DNA of 12,409 nucleotides from an uncultured Holophagaceae bacterium (GCA_903927605.1 CAIYNT010000154.1:1-12409), one strand, 5' to 3'; counted from the stretch's first letter, positions 1 through 7,840 are shown. Notes: generated from the letters alone by a model not told the origin. Program-made: numbers and translations.

Positions 1-18
1 CTCGAGCAGGAAGTGTAA
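1..18 (+). CDS. rpoA: RNA polymerase alpha subunit, last codons (partial)
   Basis: The first 18 bases read in frame as Leu-Glu-Gln-Glu-Val followed by TAA. The call rests mainly on context: rpoA directly precedes rplQ in most bacterial alpha operons, and an acidic tail is common for the alpha subunit. The TAA overlaps the Shine-Dalgarno sequence of rplQ, as expected of tightly packed operon genes. Five residues cannot prove identity, so this is a synteny-based inference. Confidence 0.5.
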   Translation, partial: LEQEV

Positions 19-27
19 GGAGCCCCC

Positions 28-420
28 ATGCGTCACAACGTTTCCGGCAAGCGCCTGGGCCGCACCACCAACCAGCGCAAGGCCCTCATGAAGAACCTCG
101 CGACCGCCCTGATCCAGAGCGAGCGCATCGAAACCACCCTTGTGAAGGCCAAGGAGCTCCGAATGTACGTGGAGCCCTTCATCACCCTCGCGAAGGCCGA
201 CACCGTGGCCAACCGCCGTCTGGCGATGGCCCGTCTCGGGAGCAAAGATGCCGTCCAGAAGCTGTTCGGCACCGACTTCCGCAAGCGTTTCGAGAACCGT
301 CCCGGCGGCTATACCCGCATCCTCAAGATGGCCCATCGCCTCGGCGACGCGGCCGACATGGCCCTCATCGAGTTCGTGGACTACACCCTCCCCGAGCCGA
401 AGGTCGAGGACGCCGAGTAG
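28..420 (+). CDS. rplQ: 50S ribosomal protein L17
   Basis: This encodes a 130-residue large-subunit ribosomal protein that binds 23S rRNA near the exit-tunnel face of the 50S subunit. The N-terminus (MRHNVSGKRLGRTTNQRKAL) and the segments TTLVKAKELR, VEPFITLAK, ANRRLAMARL and GGYTRILK are the conserved L17 core. Length matches the family (about 115-130), with a short acidic C-terminal tail (EPKVEDAE). The start is supported by AAGGAG at 17-22, five bases before the ATG, overlapping the preceding TAA. It is the last gene of what is presumably the rpsM-rpsK-rpsD-rpoA-rplQ operon, since a large hairpin follows. Nothing unusual is seen and identification is secure. Confidence 0.97.
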   Translation: MRHNVSGKRLGRTTNQRKALMKNLATALIQSERIETTLVKAKELRMYVEPFITLAKADTVANRRLAMARLGSKDAVQKLFGTDFRKRFENRPGGYTRILKMAHRLGDAADMALIEFVDYTLPEPKVEDAE

Positions 421-433
421 ACCGTCACCTGCA

Positions 434-474
434 CCACAGAAAAGGGCACCCCATCGGGGTGCCCTTGTCTGTGG
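434..474 (+). terminator. Hairpin terminator after rplQ
   Basis: An 11-bp perfect stem (442-452 with 456-466, arms AAGGGCACCCC/GGGGTGCCCTT, loop ATC) sits on a further 7-bp stem (434-440 with 468-474) across one A-G mismatch. It begins 14 bases after the rplQ stop. There is no long T-run after the stem, so it may act as a weak intrinsic terminator or a 3'-end stabiliser. Confidence 0.75.
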
Positions 475-532
475 ATGATTAAAGAATACCTGATGGTATG
501 GTTAGCTTGACCGGGTATGACTCCGGGGGCGG

Positions 533-2464
533 ATGGGCCAGGCTGCGAATTCCGGGGGTGGGGTGGTGCTGATCGAGGATGCGGTCCGGTTCCTTTCCCA
601 GATCCCTCCATTCCAATTCCTGGAGGGCCCGCTCCTTCGGGATGTCTCCCAGAGCTTGACCATGGAGTTCTACCCAAAGGGGAGTGTGATCCTGCAGCAG
701 GATGGCCCGGTGAGCGAGGCGCTCCGGATCATCCAGAAGGGTGTGGTCAAGATCACCATCCGGCCCAAGGGCAGCGGGGATGAAGTGGTTGTTGACTACC
801 GGGAGCGGGGGGAGACCTTCGGCCTTGTATCGCTCATGGGGGGCCATCAGAAGACCACCATTGTCGCCATGCAGGACACCATCTGCTACCTGCTTCCCAA
901 GGATCAGTTGAACGATCTGATGAGCAGCCACCCGGCCATCACAGAGTACCTCCTCCAGTTCCACCTCACGAAATACGTGGACATGACCTCTCGTGAGATC
1001 CAGGGGAAAAGCCTGTTTCTCGGCAGCAGCGACCATCTCCTGTTCACAGCCCAGGTGGGGGAGATCTGCCGCATGGCCGCTACCACGGTAGCTCCGGATG
1101 CCACTGTCCGGCAGACCGCAGCTCGGATGGTAGAGGACCGGCAGAGCGCGGCTCTGGTGGTGGGACCCGGCGGGGGACCCATCGGCATCGTCACCGATTC
1201 AGATCTCCGGGCCAAGGTGGTGGCCGAAGGCCATTCCATTGATGCGCCCGTGACCCAGATCATGAGCCATCCCGTGATTACAGTGGACGAGAAGGAGCCC
1301 TGTTTCGAGGTCGTTCTCCGAATGCTCCAGGGAAACATCCATCACGTTGCCGTCACGCGCGATGGCTCGCTGTGCGGAGTGATCACCAACCATGATTTCA
1401 TGGTCCTCCAGGGCCGCAGCCCGCTGGCCTTTTCCGAGGACATTGAGATGCAGACGACACTGGAGGGATTGGCCCCCGTGTCCCAGAAATCCCTGACCAT
1501 CATCGGCGCCCTGTTGCGGGAGGGGGCCCGGGCGGCGAACATCATCCGCATCATTTCGGAGCTCAACGATCGAGTGGTCAGGAAGGTGCTGGAATTCGCC
1601 GAGAAGGAGCTGGGGCCCCCACCGGTGCCGTATTGCTGGCTCGCGCTGGGCAGCGAGGGCCGGAAGGAGCAGACCTTCCGAACCGACCAGGACAACGCCC
1701 TTGTGTACGCCGACCCCCGTGAAGACCAGCGGGAAGCGGTGGTCGATTACTTCCATCGATTCACCGAGTTCATGCGGAACGGTCTGATCCGCTGTGGGTT
1801 CGAACCCTGTCCGGCGAACTGCATGGCCAGCAACCCGGATTGGTGCCAGCCGCTCTCCATCTGGAGGGGGTACTTCACCGACTGGATCTCGGCGCCGACC
1901 CCGAAGGCTGTTCTCAACTCACAAATTTTCTTCGACTTCAGGCCCCTGCATGGAGACGAATCCCTGGCCTGGGAACTCCGGGAGCACCTCGGCCGCTTGA
2001 TCCCGGACTATCCCATTTTCCTGGGTTTCCTGGCCAACATGCTGGTCAAGAATCGGCCGCCCATCGGTTTCTTCGGAGTTGTGGCCGTGGAACGCAGCGG
2101 TGAGCACAAGCACGGCCTGAACCTGAAGATCAAGGGCGTGACGCCCCTGGTGGATATCGCGCGCCTATTCTCACTGGAACAGGGCGTCCGGCATTCTTCG
2201 ACGATGGAGCGGCTGGAAGCCCTGCGCGGTGGAACGACCCTCATCGCCGACCTGGTGGACGAGTTGGAGTATGCCTTCGAGTTCATCTCCCTGCTTCGGA
2301 TTCACCATCAGTACCGCCAGATGGAGGCCGGAAAGCCCATCGACAACTTCATCCACTTGGACACTCTCAGCCACCTGGAACGGCAGTCCCTCAAGAATGC
2401 CTTCCGTCTGGTACTCAAAATCCAGGACCAGGTCATGGAACGGTACAGGGCCTTCATTATCTGA
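533..2464 (+). CDS. cNMP-binding / CBS / DUF294 nucleotidyltransferase signalling protein
   Basis: This encodes a 643-residue cytosolic signalling protein with no membrane segments. Domains in order are: a cyclic-nucleotide-binding fold (about 20-135, starting IPPFQFLEGPLLRDVSQSL); a tandem CBS pair (about 178-300, with GIVTDSDLR and CGVITNHDF ending the two repeats); a DUF294 nucleotidyltransferase domain (about 325-465) with the GlnD-like signature GSEGRKEQTFRTDQD, in which G373, S374 and the metal-binding pair D385/D387 are intact; and a DUF294 C-terminal helical domain to the end. The catalytic residues suggest active nucleotidyl transfer, but target and ligand are unknown. In many proteobacteria this family lies beside the acetate permease and a DnaQ-like exonuclease, exactly as here. 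The start is uncertain: GTG codons at 563 or 566, behind GGGGG at 554-558, would give an N-terminus (VLIEDAVRFL) more typical of the family than the ATG at 533. Confidence 0.9.
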   Translation: MGQAANSGGGVVLIEDAVRFLSQIPPFQFLEGPLLRDVSQSLTMEFYPKGSVILQQDGPVSEALRIIQKGVVKITIRPKGSGDEVVVDYRERGETFGLVSLMGGHQKTTIVAMQDTICYLLPKDQLNDLMSSHPAITEYLLQFHLTKYVDMTSREIQGKSLFLGSSDHLLFTAQVGEICRMAATTVAPDATVRQTAARMVEDRQSAALVVGPGGGPIGIVTDSDLRAKVVAEGHSIDAPVTQIMSHPVITVDEKEPCFEVVLRMLQGNIHHVAVTRDGSLCGVITNHDFMVLQGRSPLAFSEDIEMQTTLEGLAPVSQKSLTIIGALLREGARAANIIRIISELNDRVVRKVLEFAEKELGPPPVPYCWLALGSEGRKEQTFRTDQDNALVYADPREDQREAVVDYFHRFTEFMRNGLIRCGFEPCPANCMASNPDWCQPLSIWRGYFTDWISAPTPKAVLNSQIFFDFRPLHGDESLAWELREHLGRLIPDYPIFLGFLANMLVKNRPPIGFFGVVAVERSGEHKHGLNLKIKGVTPLVDIARLFSLEQGVRHSSTMERLEALRGGTTLIADLVDELEYAFEFISLLRIHHQYRQMEAGKPIDNFIHLDTLSHLERQSLKNAFRLVLKIQDQVMERYRAFII

Positions 2465-2476
2465 CAGCGGGGAGCC

Positions 2477-3184
2477 ATGGGATTGTTCAGATGGTGGAGC
2501 GAAATCCGGGGCAGGCGGGAATTTGAATCGGATACGCTGGCCACAGATGCTCAGTACGTGGTGCTGGATACGGAACTCACCGGCCTCGATGACCGCAAGG
2601 ATGACATCGTCTCGATCGGGGCGGTGCGGATGCGGGGGGGGAAGATCGAGATTGGGGACGCCTTCCATGAACTGGTGAACCCGAGTGCCGTGCTGGATGG
2701 GCGGAGCGTGGTGATCCACGGCATCACGCCGTCTCAGGTCGAGGCCAAGCCGCCAATCGATGTGGTTCTGGCTACATTCATGGACTATGTCGCCCGTGCG
2801 GTGCTCGTAGGTCACTGCGTGTCCATTGACCTCGCATTCTTGAACCGGGAGGCCCGGAGGCTGACGGGGGGCTCCTTCAAGAATCCGGTTGTGGACACCT
2901 TGTCCCTGTACGGCTGGCTGCGGCATCGGTTCCCGGAGAATCCGGCGCTGACGGCGGCGCTCCCGGGGCTGAGCCTCTTTGAATTGGCCCGCCTCTTTGA
3001 TATCCCCGTGGCCGAGGGCCACACGGCCCTCGGGGATGCCTACATCACGGCCCAGCTGTTCCAACGGTTCCTGCCGCTCCTGGTTGAAGCCGGGATCCGC
3101 GATCTGAGGGGTCTCCTCCGGGTCGGAGACCCAGACCGTCAGGCGGAGAACCTCATCGGTCCCGCCGGGCAGGCGCACTTCTAG
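2477..3184 (+). CDS. DnaQ-like 3'-5' exonuclease (DEDDh family)
   Basis: This encodes a 235-residue exonuclease of the RNase T/DnaQ fold. Visible motifs are Exo I VLDTELTG (D31, E33), Exo II VGHCVSIDLAFLN (H113, D118) and Exo III EGHTALGDA (H182, D187), giving a complete DEDDh catalytic set. One oddity is Cys114 where most relatives have Asn after GH in Exo II. It resembles the DNA polymerase III epsilon exonuclease domain but lacks polymerase-binding features I can recognise, so it is not called dnaQ. It starts 12 bases after the upstream signalling gene, with a purine-rich GCGGGGAG at 2467-2474 before the ATG, so the two are almost certainly cotranscribed. The same gene pair accompanies actP in other bacteria. 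The biological substrate is unknown; a role in turnover of a small oligonucleotide or of a modified target of the partner protein is possible but speculative. Confidence 0.92.
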   Translation: MGLFRWWSEIRGRREFESDTLATDAQYVVLDTELTGLDDRKDDIVSIGAVRMRGGKIEIGDAFHELVNPSAVLDGRSVVIHGITPSQVEAKPPIDVVLATFMDYVARAVLVGHCVSIDLAFLNREARRLTGGSFKNPVVDTLSLYGWLRHRFPENPALTAALPGLSLFELARLFDIPVAEGHTALGDAYITAQLFQRFLPLLVEAGIRDLRGLLRVGDPDRQAENLIGPAGQAHF

Positions 3185-3208
3185 AACACATCCTCCCTGC
3201 ATAGCAAA

Positions 3209-3233
3209 GGGCCGGGAAATATGTCCCCGGCCC
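3209..3233. terminator. Convergent hairpin between exonuclease and actP
   Basis: An 8-bp perfect GC-rich stem (GGGCCGGG 3209-3216 with CCCGGCCC 3226-3233) has a 9-base loop. AAA at 3206-3208 gives a short T-run for the minus-strand transcript, so it fits best as the actP terminator. It lies in the 68-base gap between two convergent genes and could serve both. Confidence 0.7.
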
Positions 3234-3252
3234 CGTGTTGGATATCCTTGCT

Positions 3253-5094
3253 TCAGTGGCTGGCGCTGCCTTCGGCGCCAATGCCCACGTAAGTCCGCAC
3301 CTTCTCGGCTTCGAACATCTCCGCAGCCGATTTTTCCGGCTTGATCAACGAGAAGAGGATGCCGACGAGGAAGGCCGCCCCCATGGAGAAGATGGCAGGA
3401 TTCTTCATGGGGAAGGGGGCCTTGCTTACTTCGCTGTCCGCCTTGACCTTGTCGGCCTGGGCGGCAGCGAGGGCGGCGGGGAAATTGCCGGCCTGAAGCA
3501 GGGCGATATCCGCCTGATCGGTCGCGAGCGCCTTGGTCTTATTCTCTTTGACCTTGGGATTCAGGTTCGGGAGCGCCAGATCCGCCGTGAGAGCAGCAGC
3601 TTTCTGCTGCTGTTCGGCCAGCGCCTTGGTCGTATCCTTCGAGTACCCGGATAGACGATTGAACTTTTCGGCTACGGCAGCCCGAGCCTTGACCGGGCCA
3701 GCCTGGAACACATCCTCGTAGACGGTCGGAGAGAGGCCGATCAGAACGACGGCCAGGGCTAGACCTGTATACATGCTCCAAACGGCACCATTCGTGGTGA
3801 AGCGCTTCCACATGATGGACATCGCAAGTGCAGGGAAATTGGCGCTGGCGGCCACGGCGAAGGCCAGGCCCACCATGAAGGCGACATTCTGTTTCTGGAA
3901 AAGGAGACCCAACAGGATGGCGATGACGCCGATTCCGACCGTCGCCGCCTTGGCGACCTTCATCTCCTCCTGGTCATTCTTGACCTTGCCATGGCGGAAC
4001 ACACCCACGTAGAGGTCATGCGAAACGGCGGAGGCTCCGGCCAGGGTCAGGCCGGCCACCACTGCGAGAATCGTGGCGAAGGCCACGGCGGCGAGGAACC
4101 CGAGGAAAGGGCTGCCACCGAGGTGTTCGGCGAGGGCGAGGGCCGACATGTTACCGCCGGCGTCAATGGAGGTGATGAAGTTCTTGCCGACGAGAATCGC
4201 CGCGCCGAAACCGATGGTGACTGTGAGGATGTAGAAGTAGCCGATGAAGCCCGTGGCATAGAAGACGGATTTTCTGGCTTCCCGCGCGTCGGGGACAGTA
4301 TAGAACCGCATCAGGACGTGGGGCAGCCCGGCGGTGCCGAACATCAGGGCGAGTCCCAGAGAAAAGGCGTCCAGAGGCTTGGTGATCAGTCCGCCCGGTT
4401 CGAGGAACTTCGGTGAGTACAACCTGACCGCCTCCGAGAACATCTTGGGATAGCTGAAACCAAAGGATTTCAAAGTGAGGAAGACCAGGAAGGTCGCGCC
4501 GCTGAGGAGCAGGATGGCCTTGATGATCTGCACCCAGGTGGTGGCCAGCATCCCGCCGAAGAGAACGTAGCAGATGATGAGCACGCCAACGATGAGAATG
4601 GCCGACTCGTAGGGCAGGTTGAACATCAGCTTGATCAGGGTGCCCGCGCCGACCATCTGGGCCGTCATATAGAACAACACGGTGACGAGAGACCCCACCG
4701 CGGCGGCGGTCTTGACGGGCTGGGGCCGGAGCCTGAAGGCCACCACGTCCGACATGGTGTACTTCCCAAGGTTCCGCAGGGGTTCGGAGATGAGGAACAT
4801 GACGATGGGCCAGCCGACCAGCCAGCCTACGGAGTAGATCAGGCCATCGTAACCCTTGAGGGAGACAAGGCCCGCGATGCCCAGGAAGGAGGCGGCACTC
4901 ATGTAATCGCCCGCCAGGGCGAGCCCGTTCTGGAAGCCCGTGATGCCACCGCCGGCGGCATAGAACTGGGCGGCGCTCTTGGTCCGCTTGGCTGCCCAGT
5001 AGGTGATGCCCAGCGTCACCAGCACGAACGCGAGGAAGAAGGTGATGGCGAGTGGACTCAGGGTGCCAATGATTGACTGTGGTTGAGCCTGCAT
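3253..5094 (-). CDS. actP: Cation/acetate symporter ActP (SSS family)
   Basis: This encodes an inner-membrane sodium:solute symporter for acetate and related short monocarboxylates. Near-verbatim ActP segments are [72 protein letters not shown] and [11 protein letters not shown], spread over about 13 hydrophobic helices. The first helix starts near residue 10, with no cleavable leader like that of the E. coli protein. The start at 5094 (MQAQPQSII) is preferred because GGAGG at 5103-5107 lies 8 bases upstream; an ATG at 5100 is only 2 bases from it. At 613 residues it is longer than E. coli ActP (549), because of a hydrophilic Ala/Lys/Gln-rich insertion at about residues 463-558, just before the last helix. 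The upstream DUF485 stop codon overlaps the ATG at 5100 (TAATG), so translation is coupled. Confidence 0.95.
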   Translation of the reverse strand: MQAQPQSIIGTLSPLAITFFLAFVLVTLGITYWAAKRTKSAAQFYAAGGGITGFQNGLALAGDYMSAASFLGIAGLVSLKGYDGLIYSVGWLVGWPIVMFLISEPLRNLGKYTMSDVVAFRLRPQPVKTAAAVGSLVTVLFYMTAQMVGAGTLIKLMFNLPYESAILIVGVLIICYVLFGGMLATTWVQIIKAILLLSGATFLVFLTLKSFGFSYPKMFSEAVRLYSPKFLEPGGLITKPLDAFSLGLALMFGTAGLPHVLMRFYTVPDAREARKSVFYATGFIGYFYILTVTIGFGAAILVGKNFITSIDAGGNMSALALAEHLGGSPFLGFLAAVAFATILAVVAGLTLAGASAVSHDLYVGVFRHGKVKNDQEEMKVAKAATVGIGVIAILLGLLFQKQNVAFMVGLAFAVAASANFPALAMSIMWKRFTTNGAVWSMYTGLALAVVLIGLSPTVYEDVFQAGPVKARAAVAEKFNRLSGYSKDTTKALAEQQQKAAALTADLALPNLNPKVKENKTKALATDQADIALLQAGNFPAALAAAQADKVKADSEVSKAPFPMKNPAIFSMGAAFLVGILFSLIKPEKSAAEMFEAEKVRTYVGIGAEGSASH

Positions 5095-5099
5095 GGTCA

Positions 5100-5411
5100 T
5101 TACCTCCCCATCCGTTCTCTGACGCCCTTAACCATGGCGTCGTATTTGTTGTTGGCCCACAGGACGTAGACTCCGGTCAGGATCCAGGACAGGAAGATCA
5201 CGCCCACCGCAATGGGGATGCCGATGGTAATGGCCGACCCCGCGCTGATCTTCTCGCCCAGAAAGGGCTTGTTGTAGGCGATCAGGGCGATGAAGCCGAA
5301 GTAGATCGCCAGCTGCACGATCGTCAGGATGATCGTGACGGTATTTTTCTGCCGCACGAGTTTCAGGAACTCTGGATCATCAAGAATCTGATGGGCCGTT
5401 TTCGGGGACAT
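5100..5411 (-). CDS. yjcH: DUF485 membrane protein, ActP partner (YjcH-like)
   Basis: This encodes a 103-residue inner-membrane protein of the DUF485/YjcH family, with two transmembrane helices (about residues 23-45, [20 protein letters not shown], and 60-85, [20 protein letters not shown]). A conserved cytosolic N-terminus carries [14 protein letters not shown] and the C-terminus is [10 protein letters not shown]. Relatives are almost always encoded just upstream of actP, and the E. coli protein has 104 residues. The frame stays open to 5558, but the start at 5411 is chosen because GGAGAG (5417-5422) lies 5 bases upstream, the length then fits the family, and a sigma-54 promoter falls inside the would-be extension. 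It is cotranscribed with actP through a 1-base stop/start overlap. Its molecular role is unproven; an accessory or stabilising role for the permease is the usual suggestion. Confidence 0.93.
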   Translation of the reverse strand: MSPKTAHQILDDPEFLKLVRQKNTVTIILTIVQLAIYFGFIALIAYNKPFLGEKISAGSAITIGIPIAVGVIFLSWILTGVYVLWANNKYDAMVKGVRERMGR

Positions 5412-5446
5412 GGTGTCTCTCCATGAAGGTGGAAGGGGAGGCCTGG

Positions 5447-5462
5447 TGCAATGACCGAGCCA
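5447..5462 (-). promoter_or_regulatory. Sigma-54 (RpoN) -24/-12 promoter for DUF485-actP
   Basis: Read on the minus strand, 5462 to 5447 is TGGCTCGGTCATTGCA. Compared with the consensus TGGCACG-N4-TTGCW it matches every defined position except one (T for A), with GG and GC at the required spacing. The predicted transcription start near 5436 would leave a 25-base leader carrying the GGAGAG ribosome-binding site. The permease operon would then need an AAA+ enhancer-binding activator, probably acting between 5480 and 5640. I could not pick out a convincing activator site there. Confidence 0.75.
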
Positions 5463-5638
5463 GTGCGGTGTGTTGGCTGGGAAGTAGATCCCGTACCAGG
5501 TATGGGGCGCCCCTGGACTGGCGGGCACATTGATGGCCCATAGGTGGAGAATGATCAAGTATGGATCAGTAGGCTACCCAAGGGAAGCCTGTTTGTGGGT
5601 GTCCTGCGAGGCCCACGGAGCCTAGCTCGGGGCCCCGC

Positions 5639-7096
5639 TCAGCCAACGGTCCAAGAGCCACCTGATTCCTCGTCCGGGTCCGCCGTCAGATCCGCTTTCC
5701 GGAGGCGCCGGGACCGGGCCACGGTCACGGTACAGGGTGCCTGGGCCGCCACCGGACTGGACACGCTGCCCAGGAGGGTTCGACGCAGGGATCTCGCCCG
5801 GGCTCCGATCACCACATGGTCAACGTGATTGGCGTTCACGTATTGAAGGATGGCTGAGGCGGGGTCCGTGGACTCCAGCACATGGAAACTGATGCGGCTC
5901 TCTTCGAGATCGAGGGGTTCCGCCCAGCCCTTCAGGGCCACGAGCCGCTGGAGATGGATGTTCCGGCCCTGGATGTCGTGCGTCTGGTCCAGGGTGATGC
6001 GGCCCTGTTTGAGCACGTTCAGGCAGGCGACGCGGGCGCCGGGTAGCGTGGTTAGCATCCGCGCCACCATGGTGCGCAGGGTCTCGGCGATGGGCGCTGC
6101 CTCGGCCGAGAGGTCCACGGCCACAGCCAGGATGGGGGCGTCGCCATCGTGTCTGGCGGGAGCCTTGTCCTTGGGAGCGGGGAGTTGGTGGTCCGCGAAG
6201 CGGCGGCGCAGGACTGTGGTGAAGGCATCCTGCTTCAGCTTCTCCGCCCGGACAGTCAGCTTGACCTGTTCGGGGAACTGCAGAGCCAGGGCCAGGTGGC
6301 CCGCAGTGGGGAACCGCCAGGCGGGGTGGACCTCAAGGCAGCGGAGAATGATTTCCTGCATCCAGGGCGGACAGTCCGGAACCAGGACGCGTGGAGGTAC
6401 GGGATCGCGCCAGATGCGGCGCTTGAGCCCGCTCAAGCGCTGGGGATCCCCGAAGGGGCGCCTTCCGGTCAGGAAGAAATACATCAGGACCCCAAGGGCG
6501 AACTGGTCGCTGCGGGGGTCTTTGCGATGGCCCAACACCTGCTCTGGGGCCATGTAGGGTGCGGTGCCGTAGGGCAGCCGGAACTCCTCGCCCATTAGGT
6601 CCGGCAGCTCGTCATGATGGGAGAGCCCGAAGTCGATGAGCACCATTTCGCGCGTGGGACGGGTCAGGAGATTCGAGGGTTTGACGTCAAGATGGACCAC
6701 ATGCTGGCGATGGAGATCGTCCAGGGCGGTGGCGATGCGGCGACCGAGCTTGGCGACCTCGGTACAGGAGAGGGGGAGGCGTTCCAGGGTGGGGAGCAGG
6801 GAGGAACCGGGAATGCGTTCCATGATGATGTAGGGCTGCCCTTCAAATTCGCCCTGGGAGAAGTATCGGGGCACATGGGGACCTGAGAGCCGGGGCAGTA
6901 TCATCTGCTCCATCTCGAAGCTGACGATGGCCGCCGGATCGGTGCCTTCGGCCAGCATGGGCACCTTCACCAGGAGGGGGAATTCGATGTCGGGATGGGT
7001 TGCAGCCCAGATCGAGGCCATGCCGCCCCGGTGGACTCGTTCGGCGATGAGATAGCCATCCAGGGAGAGGCCGGTATGGATCTGGGGATGGTTCAT
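5639..7096 (-). CDS. Serine/threonine protein kinase fused to universal stress protein domain
   Basis: This encodes a 485-residue soluble fusion protein. Residues about 14-275 form a Hanks-type kinase: glycine-rich loop RVHRGGMASIW, catalytic Lys44 (LLVKVP), catalytic loop HLDVKPSN (D137, K139, N142), DFG at 155-157, and APE at 183-185. The usual HRD arginine is Leu136, making it a non-RD kinase, so activation-loop phosphorylation may not be what switches it on. Residues about 320-462 form a UspA domain ending in the ATP-binding pattern GARARSLRRTLLGSVSSPV (G431, G443, S444) and CTVTVAR. No transmembrane helix or extracellular sensor is seen, unlike PknB-type kinases. The start has GGGGGG at 7104-7109 upstream and lies 3 bases after the metallophosphoesterase stop, indicating one operon. 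Substrates are unknown; adenine nucleotide sensing through the USP domain is a reasonable inference. Confidence 0.93.
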   Translation of the reverse strand: MNHPQIHTGLSLDGYLIAERVHRGGMASIWAATHPDIEFPLLVKVPMLAEGTDPAAIVSFEMEQMILPRLSGPHVPRYFSQGEFEGQPYIIMERIPGSSLLPTLERLPLSCTEVAKLGRRIATALDDLHRQHVVHLDVKPSNLLTRPTREMVLIDFGLSHHDELPDLMGEEFRLPYGTAPYMAPEQVLGHRKDPRSDQFALGVLMYFFLTGRRPFGDPQRLSGLKRRIWRDPVPPRVLVPDCPPWMQEIILRCLEVHPAWRFPTAGHLALALQFPEQVKLTVRAEKLKQDAFTTVLRRRFADHQLPAPKDKAPARHDGDAPILAVAVDLSAEAAPIAETLRTMVARMLTTLPGARVACLNVLKQGRITLDQTHDIQGRNIHLQRLVALKGWAEPLDLEESRISFHVLESTDPASAILQYVNANHVDHVVIGARARSLRRTLLGSVSSPVAAQAPCTVTVARSRRLRKADLTADPDEESGGSWTVG

Positions 7097-7099
7097 GGA

Positions 7100-7840
7100 T
7101 CAGCCCCCCTTCTGAAGTCGGGCCGCGAGGGCGGGCGGGAGTCCGGCCCGCAGAATGGCCGCGACCGTTGCCTCCACATCGTACGGAACACGGAAGTGGG
7201 TGATTTCGCAGCGGGCGGTGTCCAGGAGGGCGTAGGCGGCGGCGGGATCGCCATTGCGAGACTGGCCGACGGCTCCGACCACGGTCAGCCAGCGCCGGTG
7301 GCGGGCAACCGGAATGGGGACCGCCGGGACCGGCTGGAAGGAGATCAGCTGCCCCGTCGCGGTGATGCCGTACAGCGCAGGGATATGTGTGTGTCCACAG
7401 AACACCCGCCCGGCCTGGCACATCTCCAGGCCCCGTCTCGCGGAGACCTCGTCAGTGACGTAGGTCCAGGCTGGACTGGTCTGGGGGCTGGCATGGACAT
7501 AGAGGCGGGGGCCGTCCTCGACTTGCATGGGCAGGCCGGCGAGGAATTCGCGGGCCCCTGAACCCAACTGTCCCCGCGTCCAGGCCATGGCTATCTCCGC
7601 ATCAGAAACCATGGATTCGCGAGTCTCGGCGACAGCCTGATCGTGGTTGCCAATCACCGCGATCGCCCCGCGTTCCAACTCGGCCATGACTCGCTCCACC
7701 ACTTCAGTAGGCTCCGGGCCATAGCCGACATAGTCGCCGAGGAAGACCAGGCGATCCGCGTGGAGCGCCCGCGCGTGGTCGAGACAGGCCTCGAACGCGC
7801 GCCGGTTGGCGTGGATATCGGCCATGAGAGCGATGCGCAT
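7100..7840 (-). CDS. Metallophosphoesterase, possible phosphoprotein phosphatase
   Basis: This encodes a 246-residue calcineurin-like phosphoesterase that should bind two metal ions. Motifs in order are ADIHAN (D8, H10), GDYVGYGP (D36), GNHDQAV (N65, H66, D67), LYVHAS and CGHTHIPAL. The ADIHAN/GDYVGYGP/GNHD pattern is that of the group often annotated as ApaH/PP2A-like phosphatases or predicted phosphodiesterases. It is the first gene of an operon with the kinase-USP gene, 3 bases downstream, so acting as the opposing phosphatase is an attractive inference, but nucleotide or phosphodiester substrates are equally possible. The start at 7840 (MRIALMADIHAN) follows the family pattern although its Shine-Dalgarno is weak (GGGA). 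In-frame ATGs at 7873 and 7870 would add 11 or 10 residues but have no better ribosome-binding site. Confidence 0.88.
   Translation of the reverse strand: MRIALMADIHANRRAFEACLDHARALHADRLVFLGDYVGYGPEPTEVVERVMAELERGAIAVIGNHDQAVAETRESMVSDAEIAMAWTRGQLGSGAREFLAGLPMQVEDGPRLYVHASPQTSPAWTYVTDEVSARRGLEMCQAGRVFCGHTHIPALYGITATGQLISFQPVPAVPIPVARHRRWLTVVGAVGQSRNGDPAAAYALLDTARCEITHFRVPYDVEATVAAILRAGLPPALAARLQKGG

Noticed and set aside
479..1036. Minus-strand open frame opposite the DUF294 gene 5' end
   Set aside because: No motifs are seen, and it is antisense to a well-supported coding region with no promoter or ribosome-binding site of its own.
2171..3202. Minus-strand open frame of 343 codons across the DUF294/exonuclease junction
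   Set aside because: The opposite strand carries intact catalytic motifs in two genes. This frame has shadow-like composition.
5504..5513. Palindromes GGGGCGCCCC (5504-5513) and CGGGGCCCCG (5628-5637) in the DUF485 upstream region
   Set aside because: They are perfect but loop-less GC palindromes, common in high-GC DNA. I cannot tie them to a known activator site.
5412..5558. N-terminal extension of the DUF485 gene to 5558
   Set aside because: The extra 49 residues are unlike the family, the 5411 ATG has a good ribosome-binding site, and the extension would run through the sigma-54 promoter.
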